DNA of 46,755 bases from Variibacter sp. (GTDB lineage: Bacteria > Pseudomonadota > Alphaproteobacteria > Rhizobiales > Xanthobacteraceae), in contig JADGHE010000023.1 in the NCBI GenBank assembly GCA_019689555.1, forward strand, positions 1 through 46,755, given 5' to 3'. The notes below the pieces were generated by a model. That model saw nothing but the letters and a program-made list of their open reading frames with translations, did not search any database and had not been told where the DNA came from. Shown here in pieces: positions 35,559 to 43,983 of this stretch. Position 1 is the first letter of the stretch. The number at the start of each line of letters is the position of its first letter. Both the position numbers and the translations under genes were made by a program.

Positions 35559-36739
35559 CCGCTGCCGTGCCCGCCGCCGCACCGTCCCGCGATCTCCACG
35601 TCTTTCTGGTGGTCGGGGAGGAGTCCGGCGATCAGCTCGGCGCAAGCCTCATGCAGGCGCTGCGCGAGCGCCTCGGCGGCCATGTGCGCTTCAGCGGCGT
35701 CGGCGGCGCGGCGATGGCGAGCGAAGGGCTCGCGACGCTTTTTCCCCTCACGGACGTGACGCTGTTCGGCTTCCTGCAGGTCGCGACCGGCCTGCCGCGC
35801 GTCCTGCGCCGCATCCGCGACACGGTCCGCGCGGCGGTGGATGCGAAGCCCGACGTCGTCGTCATCATCGACAGCCCCGACTTCACCCATCGGGTTGCGC
35901 GCCGGGTGCGCGCGCGGGCGCCGCACATTCCGATCGTGAACTATGTTTCGCCCTCGGTCTGGGCCTGGCGGCCCGGACGCGCCCGCGCCATGCGCAGTTA
36001 TGTCGATCACGTCCTCGCGCTCCTGCCGTTCGAGCCGGCCGCACACCAGCGGCTGGGCGGGCCGCCGTGCACCTTCGTCGGGCATCCTCTGGCGGAGAAG
36101 ATCGACCTTCTGCGCCCCAGTGCCGCGGAGGCGGCGCGGCGGCTTGCGGATTCGCCCGTGCTGCTCGTGCTGCCCGGCAGCCGGCGCAGCGAAATCGCCC
36201 GCCTGATGGCGCCGTTCGGCCAGGCGGTGGAGCGGCTCGCGGCGCGGAGCGGCGCGCTCGACATCGTTCTGCCCACGCTCCCGCATCTGGCGGCGGAGAT
36301 CGGGGCCGCGACCGCCGGCTGGCGGCACAAGCCGCGCATCATCGTGGCCAGGGAGGAGAAGTACGCGGCCTTCCGCACCGCGCGCGCAGCCCTTGCGGCG
36401 TCCGGGACCGTGACGCTCGAACTCGCGCTCGCCGGCGTGCCCATGGTGGCCGCCTATCGCGTGGCCCCCATCGAGGCGGTGATCGCGCGCCGGCTGATCC
36501 GCGTGCCGTCGGTCATTCTCGCCAACCTCGTGCTCGGCGAAAACGTGGTGCCGGAATTTCTGCAGCAGGACTGCACGCCGGACAATCTCGCAGGCGCGCT
36601 TGCCCCGCTGCTTGCGGATTCGCCGGAGCGGCGGCGGCAGTGCGCCGCCTTCGCGCGGCTCGATGCGATCATGGAAATCGGCGCGGCCCGGCCCAGCCAG
36701 CGCGCGGCCGATATTGTCATTGCCGCGGCGCGTCCCTAG
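35555..36739 (+). CDS. lpxB: lipid-A-disaccharide synthase
   Basis: GT-B family 19 glycosyltransferase that joins lipid X and UDP-2,3-diacylglucosamine to the lipid A disaccharide at the inner face of the inner membrane. The 394 residues have VFLVVGEESGDQLGASLM at the N-terminus, FSGVGGAAMASEGL, DSPDFTHRVARRVR, YVSPSVWAWRPGRA, FVGHPLAEKI, LPGSRRSEI and SGTVTLELALAGVPMVAAYR. The ATG overlaps the lpxI stop by four bases. It is the last gene of the lipid A block. No clear intrinsic terminator follows. Confidence 0.96.
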   Translation: MTAAVPAAAPSRDLHVFLVVGEESGDQLGASLMQALRERLGGHVRFSGVGGAAMASEGLATLFPLTDVTLFGFLQVATGLPRVLRRIRDTVRAAVDAKPDVVVIIDSPDFTHRVARRVRARAPHIPIVNYVSPSVWAWRPGRARAMRSYVDHVLALLPFEPAAHQRLGGPPCTFVGHPLAEKIDLLRPSAAEAARRLADSPVLLVLPGSRRSEIARLMAPFGQAVERLAARSGALDIVLPTLPHLAAEIGAATAGWRHKPRIIVAREEKYAAFRTARAALAASGTVTLELALAGVPMVAAYRVAPIEAVIARRLIRVPSVILANLVLGENVVPEFLQQDCTPDNLAGALAPLLADSPERRRQCAAFARLDAIMEIGAARPSQRAADIVIAAARP

Positions 36740-36867
36740 TCCGCCCAATCGGTGGCAAAATCGCGGCGCGCCCTGTCATGAGAAGATCGCGGTGGCGTCA
36801 CACTCGCTTCGCACTGCCGGCCTAGCTTCCGCGTCGCAGGCAAAAGCAGAAGCGAAGGAGGTGCATC

Positions 36868-37068
36868 ATGGGCTCGGTCATGATCAGATGCCCCGAAACG
36901 GGTGCGCCCATTGCGACCGGGTTGCAGGCCGATCCTTCGACCTTCGCCCGCACCCCGGTGTTCTTCTCGCGCACCCTCTGTCCCTACTGCCGGATCCTGC
37001 ACGAGTGGTTCGCCAAGGACGCTTGGGTCGAGGAACCGCATGCGAAGCTGACCTGCGAGGCGGCGTAG
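36868..37068 (+). CDS. small four-cysteine protein of unknown function
   Basis: 66 residues behind a near-perfect ribosome binding site (AAGGAGGTGCATC before the ATG). It begins MGSVMIRCPETGAPIATGL and carries LCPYC (C38, C41), with further cysteines at C8 and C63. The central part RTPVFFSRTLCPYC followed by HEWFAKDAWV looks like a half zinc ribbon with an aromatic tail. I believe similar short proteins are widespread in Hyphomicrobiales, but no function is known to me. Metal binding by the four cysteines is inference. It stands alone between lpxB and a convergent gene. Confidence 0.8.
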   Translation: MGSVMIRCPETGAPIATGLQADPSTFARTPVFFSRTLCPYCRILHEWFAKDAWVEEPHAKLTCEAA

Positions 37069-37228
37069 GGGCTGCAGCGTGTCCCGCGCGCGGCGCAGCG
37101 CGCAAGCGGTGCGCCGCAGATGCGGGACCTCAGGTCAACAGCCGCGCAGCACCGCGACATCGATTCGGCCGATGGGTGGCACGGCGCATCGCGGTGCCGT
37201 GAACTTTCTGGCTCCCAGAGGCCGCGCG

Positions 37229-38881
37229 CTATGTGGCGTAGCTTGCAAAGCGAACGGTGGAGGCGCGGGCGCGGTAGTCCGTCTTGACGTTGACGACGGC
37301 GACCCTGCCGGCGTCGACCTGCGCCTGCGCACGCTCGAGCGCCGGCATGATGTCTTCCGGCCGCTCGACATATTCGCCGTAGCAGCCGAAGGCCTCGGCG
37401 AGCTTCTCGTAGCGCGTATAGCCGAGATCGCGCCCCTGCTTCTCCCGGCGCGGATCGGCGGTCCAGCCGCCGTTGAGGCTGATGACGACGAGCACCGGAA
37501 TCTTGTGGCGCACGGCGGTGTCGAGCTCCATGGCGTTGAGGCCGAAGGAGCCGTCGCCGTGCAGCACGATCACCTGCTTGTCGGGTTTCGCGAGCTTGGC
37601 GCCGAGGCCGAACGGCAGGCCGACGCCCATGGTTCCGAAGGGGCCCGAATTGAGCCGGTGCCCCGGCTCGTAGGTCGGAATCCACTGGCGGCCGTAATTG
37701 AGGATCTCCTGCCCGTCCACCACCAGGATGGCGTCGCGCCGCATGAAGTTCTTCACTGCGTCGCAGAGCTGCAACGGATGGATCGGATCGCCCTGCGGCG
37801 GCTGGTTGGAGCCCGGCTCCTGGCGCTTGGCGGCGGCGCCGTCCGCGAGCTTCTTGCGCCAGTCCTTGTATCGGTCCGGATCGGCCTTGCCGTTCAAGGC
37901 GGCGAGCAACTGCTGCAGCACGGCCTTGCAGTCGCCGACGAGCCCGATGTCGACATGGCGCGGGGCGGTCGCGATCTCCTCCGGGTCGATGTCGATGCGG
38001 GCGATCGTGGCGCCGGCGTTGAAGCGCGGCGGGGCCGCGTGGCCGACGATGTAGTTCATGCGCGTGCCGACCACGATGATGAGGTCCGCTTCCTTGAAGG
38101 CCAAAGAGCGCATGCTGAGGTAGGAATATTTGTGATCGTCGGGCAGCACGCCGCGGCCTTGCGGCGTCGTGTAGAAGGGAATGCCCGTCGCCTCGACGAA
38201 GGCGGTGAGCTCCTCCCAGGCGCGGGACCAGATCACGCCGCTGCCCGACAGGATGATCGGCTGCTTCGCGCGCGCGAGCGCGGCGACGAGCGCCTCAACC
38301 TTCTCGGGATCGGCGAGGGGCCGCGCATTCAGGATCGGCTGGCCGCTCTTCGACCAGTCGATCTTCTCTTCCGGAATGGACTCGTGCAGCAGGTCGCCGG
38401 GAAAATCGAGATAGACCGGACCGGGCTTGCCGGTCATCGCGCGCTCGAACGCGTTGTGGATCTGCTCGGGAATGCGCGACAGCTTGTAGACCCGTTCCGC
38501 GAACTTGGTCATCGGCTTCATGATCGCGACCTGGTCGATGTCCTGGAACGAGCCGCGCCCGAACGTGCTCACCGAGCTTGAGCCGCCGCAGATGACCATG
38601 GGCGCACAGTCGATGTAGGCGTGCGCGACGCCGGTGGTGAGATTGATGACGCCCGGGCCGCTCGCGGCCATGCACACGCTCGGCTTCTGCGTCAGCCGGC
38701 TCCAGGCATTGCCCATCATGGCGGCCGCCTGCTCGTGGCGGACGTCGATCATGCGAATGCCTTCCTTCGCGCAGAAGCCTTCGCACTCGATCATGGGGCC
38801 GCCCATGAGGAAAAAGAGGTTCTCCGTGCCCTCCTTCTTGAGAGCCTTCGCCAGGATTTCCGAACCCGTGAGCTCAGCCAT
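37229..38881 (-). CDS. thiamine diphosphate-dependent enzyme (oxalyl-CoA decarboxylase / 2-hydroxyacyl-CoA lyase / acetolactate synthase superfamily)
   Basis: A 550-residue ThDP enzyme with the three usual domains: PYR (about 1-170) with the catalytic glutamate E50 in DVRHEQAAAMMG, a central Rossmann-like domain (about 190-330), and PP (about 370-550) with the cofactor motif HGDGSFG (GDG 442-444). The usual NN of the motif is SLNGG here. VASGPGVINLTTG-like ASGPGVINLTTGVAHAYIDC and PGPVYLDFPGDLL fit the family. The neighbours are family III CoA-transferases, which would suit oxalyl-CoA decarboxylase or 2-hydroxyacyl-CoA lyase, but NNGGIY of those enzymes is missing, so the reaction remains open. 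Probably co-transcribed with the upstream CoA-transferase, 155 bases away. Confidence 0.82.
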   Translation of the reverse strand: MAELTGSEILAKALKKEGTENLFFLMGGPMIECEGFCAKEGIRMIDVRHEQAAAMMGNAWSRLTQKPSVCMAASGPGVINLTTGVAHAYIDCAPMVICGGSSSVSTFGRGSFQDIDQVAIMKPMTKFAERVYKLSRIPEQIHNAFERAMTGKPGPVYLDFPGDLLHESIPEEKIDWSKSGQPILNARPLADPEKVEALVAALARAKQPIILSGSGVIWSRAWEELTAFVEATGIPFYTTPQGRGVLPDDHKYSYLSMRSLAFKEADLIIVVGTRMNYIVGHAAPPRFNAGATIARIDIDPEEIATAPRHVDIGLVGDCKAVLQQLLAALNGKADPDRYKDWRKKLADGAAAKRQEPGSNQPPQGDPIHPLQLCDAVKNFMRRDAILVVDGQEILNYGRQWIPTYEPGHRLNSGPFGTMGVGLPFGLGAKLAKPDKQVIVLHGDGSFGLNAMELDTAVRHKIPVLVVISLNGGWTADPRREKQGRDLGYTRYEKLAEAFGCYGEYVERPEDIMPALERAQAQVDAGRVAVVNVKTDYRARASTVRFASYAT

Positions 38882-39036
38882 CGCACGTCACTCCCTTGGT
38901 ATTCCGCTCCGCACCGATGCGCCGGCGCGCCGTGACAAGCTGCATCGTCTTCAATCGATCTGGCCTTGTTCGCGGCTGGACTTGGCGTCCGCGCTGCGCC
39001 GCGCGCACGCCGCGCCCGAACGATAGGTGCGCACCT

Positions 39037-40287
39037 TCAGACGACGCCGTCCTTGCGAAGCCGTTCGATCTCGTCGTCGCTCATGTCGAGCCAGGCGGTG
39101 AAGACCTCGTCCGTGTTTTCGCCGACGAGCGGCGCCGGCCGTATCCGCGCCATCTTCCCGTCGTGGCGCACCGGCCAGCCGACCATCTTGAACCGGCCGA
39201 GCGTGGGATGCTCGACGGCCTGCATCAGGCCGCGTCGCTCGAAATCGGGATCGGCGTAGAGGTCCTTGGTGTCGAGCACCGCGCCCACCGGCACCTTGGC
39301 GGCGCCGAGGATCTCCATCGCCTCGAGCTTGGTGTGCTGCATCGTCCATGCGGTGATCATCGCGTTCACCTCGGGCTCGCGCTCGGCCCGGGCCGCCTGG
39401 GTGGCGTAGCGCGGATCGCCGAGCAGGTCCTCGCGACCGATGACCGCGAGCAGCCGCTGGAACTGCTCCGGCACGCCCGGATGGCAGTACATGATGATGT
39501 AGTCGTTCGGCCCGTCGCCCTTGCAGCGGAATGCGCCCTGCGGCACCACATTGCCGACGACGGTCTTGGCGCCGTGGCGGCCGCAGGCTTCGCCGGTGTG
39601 CAAGGTGTGCGCCCAGGCGAGACGGATGTAGGACATGCAGGCATCCTGCATCGCCACTTGCAGGCGCTGCCCCCGGCCGGTGTTCTTCGCGCGATAGAGC
39701 GCTCCGAGAATGCTGATCGCCATCAGCATGCCGGTGCCGGTGTCGCCGAGGCCGGGACCGGGCTTGACCGGCGGCCCGTTGCGCTCGCCGGTGACGCTCA
39801 TGATCCCGCCCATCGCCTGCGCGATGGGATCGTAAGCCAGGAAATCCTCGTAGCGATTGCCTTCGCCGAACCCCTTGATCTGCGCGTAGACGAGGCGCGG
39901 ATTGATGGCGCGCACAACGTCGTAGCCGAGCCCGAGCCGCTCGATCGCGCCCGGCGCGAGATTCTCGATGAACACGTCGGCGTTCTTGAGCAGCGCCTTG
40001 AGGATCGCGATGCCGCGCTCTGACTTCAGGTCGAGCGTCACCGATTTCTTGTTCGCGTTGAACTGGCAGAAGTACCAGGAATCCTTGTCCGGCACGCGGG
40101 CATAGCCGTAACGCGCGGGCTCGCCACGGCCCGGACGCTCGATCTTGACGACTTCGGCGCCGAGCCAGGCCAGCGTCTCGGTGCAGGAGGGACCGGCCTC
40201 GTACTGGCTGAGATCCACGATGCGAACGCCCGCAAGGCAGTCGAGCTCGGCGGTCTGCGGCTCGACGTTCATGGCCCCGCCTTCCAT
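39037..40287 (-). CDS. family III CoA-transferase (CaiB/BaiF/formyl-CoA transferase family)
   Basis: A 416-residue enzyme that moves CoA between carboxylic acids through an aspartyl-CoA thioester. The catalytic D182 lies in PGPGLGDTGTGM. Other family stretches are LAGVRIVDLSQYEAGPSCTE near the start, WLGAEVVKIERPGRGEPAR, FNANKKSVTLDLKS and IENLAPGAIERLGLGYD. I chose the ATG at 40287 because GGGAGGAAACC precedes it. A second ATG at 40272 also has GGAAGG. It is paralogous to the divergent gene at 40518 and is followed by the ThDP enzyme. Donor and acceptor acids are unknown. Confidence 0.9.
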   Translation of the reverse strand: MEGGAMNVEPQTAELDCLAGVRIVDLSQYEAGPSCTETLAWLGAEVVKIERPGRGEPARYGYARVPDKDSWYFCQFNANKKSVTLDLKSERGIAILKALLKNADVFIENLAPGAIERLGLGYDVVRAINPRLVYAQIKGFGEGNRYEDFLAYDPIAQAMGGIMSVTGERNGPPVKPGPGLGDTGTGMLMAISILGALYRAKNTGRGQRLQVAMQDACMSYIRLAWAHTLHTGEACGRHGAKTVVGNVVPQGAFRCKGDGPNDYIIMYCHPGVPEQFQRLLAVIGREDLLGDPRYATQAARAEREPEVNAMITAWTMQHTKLEAMEILGAAKVPVGAVLDTKDLYADPDFERRGLMQAVEHPTLGRFKMVGWPVRHDGKMARIRPAPLVGENTDEVFTAWLDMSDDEIERLRKDGVV

Positions 40288-40325
40288 GGTTTCCTCCCAG
40301 GGCTTTCCGTGTTTATGCGTCCGCG

Positions 40326-40354
40326 ACACTAGGTAATCCCGCGCGGCGTGGCAA
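40326..40354 (-). promoter_or_regulatory. promoter for the CoA-transferase/ThDP enzyme unit
   Basis: On the minus strand TTGCCA (plus 40349-40354), 17 bases, TAGTGT (plus 40326-40331), with a leader of about 30 bases to the ATG at 40287. Confidence 0.45.
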
Positions 40355-40517
40355 ACGATGCGGGGAAATTGTTTTGTTCTTGCGTGTCACAGTCGAGCGG
40401 CTGCGCCGCCGCAACCGCAGCCTTTTGGATCGGCGCCGCGTCGCCTCTGTACGGCCGCGGCGATGTCCAATACGGTCGTTGCGCAGGCGGCCAACAAGAT
40501 GCGCAGAGGAAGCACCC

Positions 40518-41747
40518 ATGGAAGCGCGTTCGAGGAAGATCGGCTCTCTCGCCGGCGTTCGCATCGTCGATTTGTCGCAGTTCGAGGCGGGGCCCTCCTG
40601 CACCGAGGCGTTGGCGTGGCTCGGCGCCGAGGTCGTCAAGGTGGAGAATCCGAACGGGGGCGAGCAGTCGCGGCGCGCCTTCGCGCGCGAAAGCAACAAG
40701 GACTCTTGGTACTTCCTGCAATTCAACGCCAACAAGAAGTCGGTCACCGCCAACATCAAGTCGCCGGAAGGACTCGCGCTCGTCAAAGAGCTGGCGAAGC
40801 GGGCGGACGTGTTCATCGAAAACATGGCGCCCGGCACCATCGAGCGCCTCGGCCTCGGTTACGAGGAGCTTCGCCCGCTCAATCCGCGGCTGATCTATGC
40901 GCAGGTGAAAGGCTTCGGCGAAGGCACGCCGTACGAAAACTTCCTCTCGTTCGATCCGATCGCGCAGGCGATGGGCGGCATCATGAGCGTGAGCGGGGAG
41001 GCGGGTTCACGCCCCATCAAGCCCGGGCCGGGGCTCGGGGATACGGGCACCGGCATGCTGCTCGCGATCAGCATCCTCGCCGCGCTCTACGAGGCGAAGA
41101 GCACGGGCAAGGGCCAGCGCATCCAGGTCGCCATGGAGGACGCCTGCAAGCACTACATTCGCCTCGCCTGGGCCCATACGAGCGGCACGGGCGAGGCGTG
41201 CGGCCGCTACGGGCCCAAGGCGCTGGGCGGGCGCACCGCGCCGCAAGGCGTCTTCCGCTGCAAGGGCGGCGGCCCCAACGATTACGCTTACATCATGTGC
41301 CATGCGGCGATGCCTGAGCACTGGGAGCGGCTGCTCGACGTGATCGGTCGCCCTGATCTCAAGGGCGATCCGCGCTTTGCGACGGCGGCCGCGCGGCGCG
41401 ACAACGAGGACGAGGTCAACGCGCTCGTCGAGAGCTGGACGCTGCGGCACGACAAGTACACGGTGATGAAGGCGCTCGGCGACGCCGGCATTCCCTGCGG
41501 GGCCGTGCGCGACACGCTCGAGATGATCAACGATCCCGACCTCGTGCGGCGCGGCATCATGCAGTACGCCGACCACCCGGAATACGGCCCCTACAAGATG
41601 GTCGGCTGGCCTGTGCGCCACGACGGCGCGACGCCGAAGCTCGAGCCTGCGCCGCTGCTCGGCCAGCACAACGAGGACGTCTATGCTTCGTGGCTCGGAC
41701 TCGGGGCCGGCGACATCGCCGCACTGCGCGAACGCGGCGTGATTTAG
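40518..41747 (+). CDS. family III CoA-transferase, divergent paralogue
   Basis: 409 residues, closely similar along the whole length to the protein encoded at 39037-40287 (for example LAGVRIVDLSQFEAGPSCTE, DPIAQAMGGIMSV and KPGPGLGDTGTGML are nearly identical). The catalytic Asp is D175. The ATG at 40518 has GAGGAAG seven bases upstream, and the ORF from 40374 only adds a leader. Differences cluster in the C-terminal third (YIMCHAAMPEHWERLLDVIG versus the paralogue), which may change specificity. The pair probably arose by duplication with inversion. No plus-strand promoter could be fixed in the 230-base spacer. The distant stress-type and terminator signals are absent. Confidence 0.9.
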   Translation: MEARSRKIGSLAGVRIVDLSQFEAGPSCTEALAWLGAEVVKVENPNGGEQSRRAFARESNKDSWYFLQFNANKKSVTANIKSPEGLALVKELAKRADVFIENMAPGTIERLGLGYEELRPLNPRLIYAQVKGFGEGTPYENFLSFDPIAQAMGGIMSVSGEAGSRPIKPGPGLGDTGTGMLLAISILAALYEAKSTGKGQRIQVAMEDACKHYIRLAWAHTSGTGEACGRYGPKALGGRTAPQGVFRCKGGGPNDYAYIMCHAAMPEHWERLLDVIGRPDLKGDPRFATAAARRDNEDEVNALVESWTLRHDKYTVMKALGDAGIPCGAVRDTLEMINDPDLVRRGIMQYADHPEYGPYKMVGWPVRHDGATPKLEPAPLLGQHNEDVYASWLGLGAGDIAALRERGVI

Positions 41748-41957
41748 CGCCGTTTCGTCTCGCGTGGAGACACGAGCGCGCGCCGCCGTGCTGCAGATCC
41801 GGCGCGTTTCGCATGGAAGAGGAGGCGGGAGCCCGAGAGTGGGACTTAAGCTCTCGCCCCTTCGCGCCGTGAGCCAAGAGCGTCCGCGGACCGGCCGGAG
41901 AGCAACGCCGCGGAACGCAGGCTCGATCGCAACAAGATGGTTCGGCGATGCGCGTCC

Positions 41958-42668
41958 TCAATAAGCCGCGACCACGGCCGCCGGGCCGCCGAAATGATAA
42001 TTGATGCCGAACTTCACGGTGTGGACGCGAGCATCGAGGTCGATGCCGCCAGCAATGAGCGAAGCGAAATAGTTCCTCCGCTCGAAGTCGGCGTAGAGGT
42101 ATTCGAGCTTTGCCGACCAATTGGGCGCGAAGGCATATTCGAGGCCCGCGCCGATCGTCCATCCGGCATGCGTCTGGTCGTCAGAGATGCGTACGCCGGC
42201 GAAGGTAAAGTCGATCTTGTCGCGCGCCCAGGCGAAGCCGCCGGTGGCGTAAAGAAGCAACCTGTCCCAGGCCACGCCTATGCGGCCGCGCACGGTGCCG
42301 AAGACGTCGATGCGTGATCTGATAGTGCCGACACCCCCCAGGAGGAGGAAGTCATCCTCGCGCCCGATGTCGCCGCCAGAAATATCGGCCTCAATGCCGA
42401 GCACGAAACCGCCCGTCTGCCAGTTGTATCCGATTTGGCCGCCGCCGAACCCGCCGTTGATGGCGGCGCTGCCGATGTCGAAGCCCAGCACGGTCCCACG
42501 ACCCGTGCCCCAGCCATAGCCCGCGTGCGCGCCGAGATAAAATCCGGTCCAGCTGAAGGCCGGTGCGACATAGGCCGGCGGGGTAGGCGCCTTCACAGCC
42601 AGGTCCGCGGCGCCGGCGGAACCGATCGTCAACGCAAGCAGCGAGACACCGATGCAAAGCCTCTGCAA
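41958..42668 (-). CDS. outer membrane beta-barrel protein (Omp25/RopB-like, OmpA-type barrel)
   Basis: An eight-stranded barrel protein of the kind abundant in Hyphomicrobiales (Omp25/Omp31 family). The signal peptide ends GSAGAADLAVKAP, then the typical FSWTGFYLGAHAGYGWG follows. Alternating hydrophobic strands run to WSAKLEYLYADFERRNY and the last strand VHTVKFGINYHFG. I chose TTG at 42668 because AGGGAGGG lies five bases before it and the signal peptide then starts directly (QRLCIGVSLLALTIG). An in-frame ATG at 42710 would add 14 residues ahead of this site. The protein does not end in Phe but in a short Ala/Val tail with terminal Tyr. It is transcribed alone and convergent with the CoA-transferase. 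Confidence 0.86.
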   Translation of the reverse strand: MQRLCIGVSLLALTIGSAGAADLAVKAPTPPAYVAPAFSWTGFYLGAHAGYGWGTGRGTVLGFDIGSAAINGGFGGGQIGYNWQTGGFVLGIEADISGGDIGREDDFLLLGGVGTIRSRIDVFGTVRGRIGVAWDRLLLYATGGFAWARDKIDFTFAGVRISDDQTHAGWTIGAGLEYAFAPNWSAKLEYLYADFERRNYFASLIAGGIDLDARVHTVKFGINYHFGGPAAVVAAY

Positions 42669-42903
42669 GGCACCCTCCCTAGAAGTTGAGTCCAGGAAGG
42701 GTGCACGCAATCAACGGTGCGGTCAAGGCGCTGGATAAACTTGGGATTGCATGAATTCGGCACGCTGTTGCACCGAGGTCACTAGCGTCCACGGGCATCG
42801 CGATGCGATGGCCTGGGCGTCGCGGGGGCGAAGACGCTCGCCCCGCTCTCCCGGCAGGAAAGCGGAATTTGCTCGCCACTTCCAAAAGACTCCGCCGCGC
42901 GGC

Positions 42904-43509
42904 TCAGACGGTTCGGTAGGCGCGTCCGGGCATCGTGCGGGCCATGGAGCCGCCGGCATAGGCCACGCCGGCCCCGATCAGCAGCGCGACGAAGCTCGCC
43001 AGCATCGCGGCCGAGAGGTGCCGTTGCGCGCTCTCGAGGGCGCCCGGGTCGGGGCGGGCCGGTCCGGCCTGGCCGACATTCTCGGCTTGCGAAGGACGGC
43101 CGAGGCGCGCGCTCGTCTCCGCCGTGGGCCCGGCCAGGTTGCTCATGATGGTTCCGCCGGTTCCGCCGGCCACGCCCGCGACGCCGAGCACGATCAGCGT
43201 CGCCACGGCCCATGTGGTCAGTCCCGCGACTCCCTTCATCCGGGGATCGACCATCGGAGAGAGGGCGCCGGCAATCCAGCCGCCGACGAAGGCGGCGATG
43301 ATCCCCGAGCACGCCCACCACCCGAAGGCGGCCCAGGCGAACTCCGCCGTGTCCGCCGAGGAGCCCATGGAGAGAAGCCCCACTCCGATGCCGAGCATGA
43401 TCAGCATGGCCTGAATGACGAGCGAGGCGATCACGCCCACGATCACGGACGACCACGTCCAGCCGGCCGTGTCCGTTGTTGCCTGTGTCACTTGAGTTGC
43501 TTGAGCCAT
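42904..43509 (-). CDS. four-helix membrane protein of unknown function, general stress promoter
   Basis: A 201-residue protein with about four hydrophobic segments (about 20-45, 55-82, 90-112 and 172-192) rich in Gly and Ala, a conserved-looking WSSVIVGVIASLVIQAMLIM at the first helix and AWAAFGWWACSGIIAAFVGG at the second. A hydrophilic loop (about 115-165) separates the last helix. Similar proteins are annotated as PhnA-like or YrzE-like in rhizobia. I assign no function. The ATG at 43509 has GGGAG six bases upstream. The longer frame from 43683 is spurious because the promoter GGAAC-N16-CGTT lies inside it. Under EcfG control, a role in envelope stress tolerance is plausible. Confidence 0.75.
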   Translation of the reverse strand: MAQATQVTQATTDTAGWTWSSVIVGVIASLVIQAMLIMLGIGVGLLSMGSSADTAEFAWAAFGWWACSGIIAAFVGGWIAGALSPMVDPRMKGVAGLTTWAVATLIVLGVAGVAGGTGGTIMSNLAGPTAETSARLGRPSQAENVGQAGPARPDPGALESAQRHLSAAMLASFVALLIGAGVAYAGGSMARTMPGRAYRTV

Positions 43510-43906
43510 TGGCCACTCCCTGTGCCCAAGCGGGAGAACGGTCTCGCCTGCCCTATGTTCCTGGGAAGCCGCCGCACGGGCCTGGTGCCGATGGCCGCGG
43601 ACGGGGCGCTTCTCTCGTGCGCCTGAACAGTCTCGCTCGATGACCGGTCCGCGTCGCGGCCGAGGCGGAAGCGAAAACGCCAATCACCGATGAGTTCGGC
43701 GCCAATCGGAGCGGCTCAAGGCCCCTCCCGAGCGCCGGAACGGAACGGGAACAATCCGGTCCAGTGACGGGGCCAGTGACGGGACTCTCGGTGCCCGACG
43801 ACGCCCGGAAAGGCCTTTTGATCCCTTCCGTTCACTGTGGCAGTGCCGCAACACCCGCCGCCCTCGTTAAATGTCTTTGATTTCTTTGGTTTTTTCGGCG
43901 TCGCGC
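43510..43906. other. non-coding region between tRNA-Arg and the membrane protein gene
   Basis: About 400 bases with the EcfG-type promoter at 43537-43561 and an 11-base direct repeat CCAGTGACGGG (43761-43771 and 43773-43783). A T-rich tract lies just beyond the tRNA 3' end on the plus strand (43878-43896). No convincing gene. Confidence 0.45.
43537..43561 (-). promoter_or_regulatory. EcfG-type general stress promoter
   Basis: On the minus strand GGAAC (plus 43557-43561), exactly 16 bases, CGTT (plus 43537-43540). This matches the alphaproteobacterial sigma-EcfG consensus GGAAC-N16/17-CGTT. It ends 27 bases before the ATG at 43509. Confidence 0.75.
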
Positions 43907-43983
43907 TGGCGACCCCGGCAGGATTCGAACCTGCGACCAACAGCTTAGAAGGCTGCTGCTCTATCCGGCTGAGCTACGGGGCC
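43907..43983 (-). tRNA. tRNA-Arg (anticodon TCT)
   Basis: A 77-base cloverleaf on the minus strand: acceptor GGCCCCG paired with CGGGGTC (one G-T), D-arm AGCTCAGCCGGATAGAGC, anticodon loop CTTCTAA giving TCT, which decodes AGA, T-arm with GGTTCGAATCC, and an encoded CCA end (TGG at plus 43907-43909). The 5' end at 43983 overlaps the stop region of the enolase-superfamily gene by ten bases. Confidence 0.95.

Noticed and set aside
43716-43940. 74-residue minus-strand ORF starting MVAGSNPAGVA
   Set aside because: Its start is the translation of the tRNA-Arg T-arm, a common annotation artefact.
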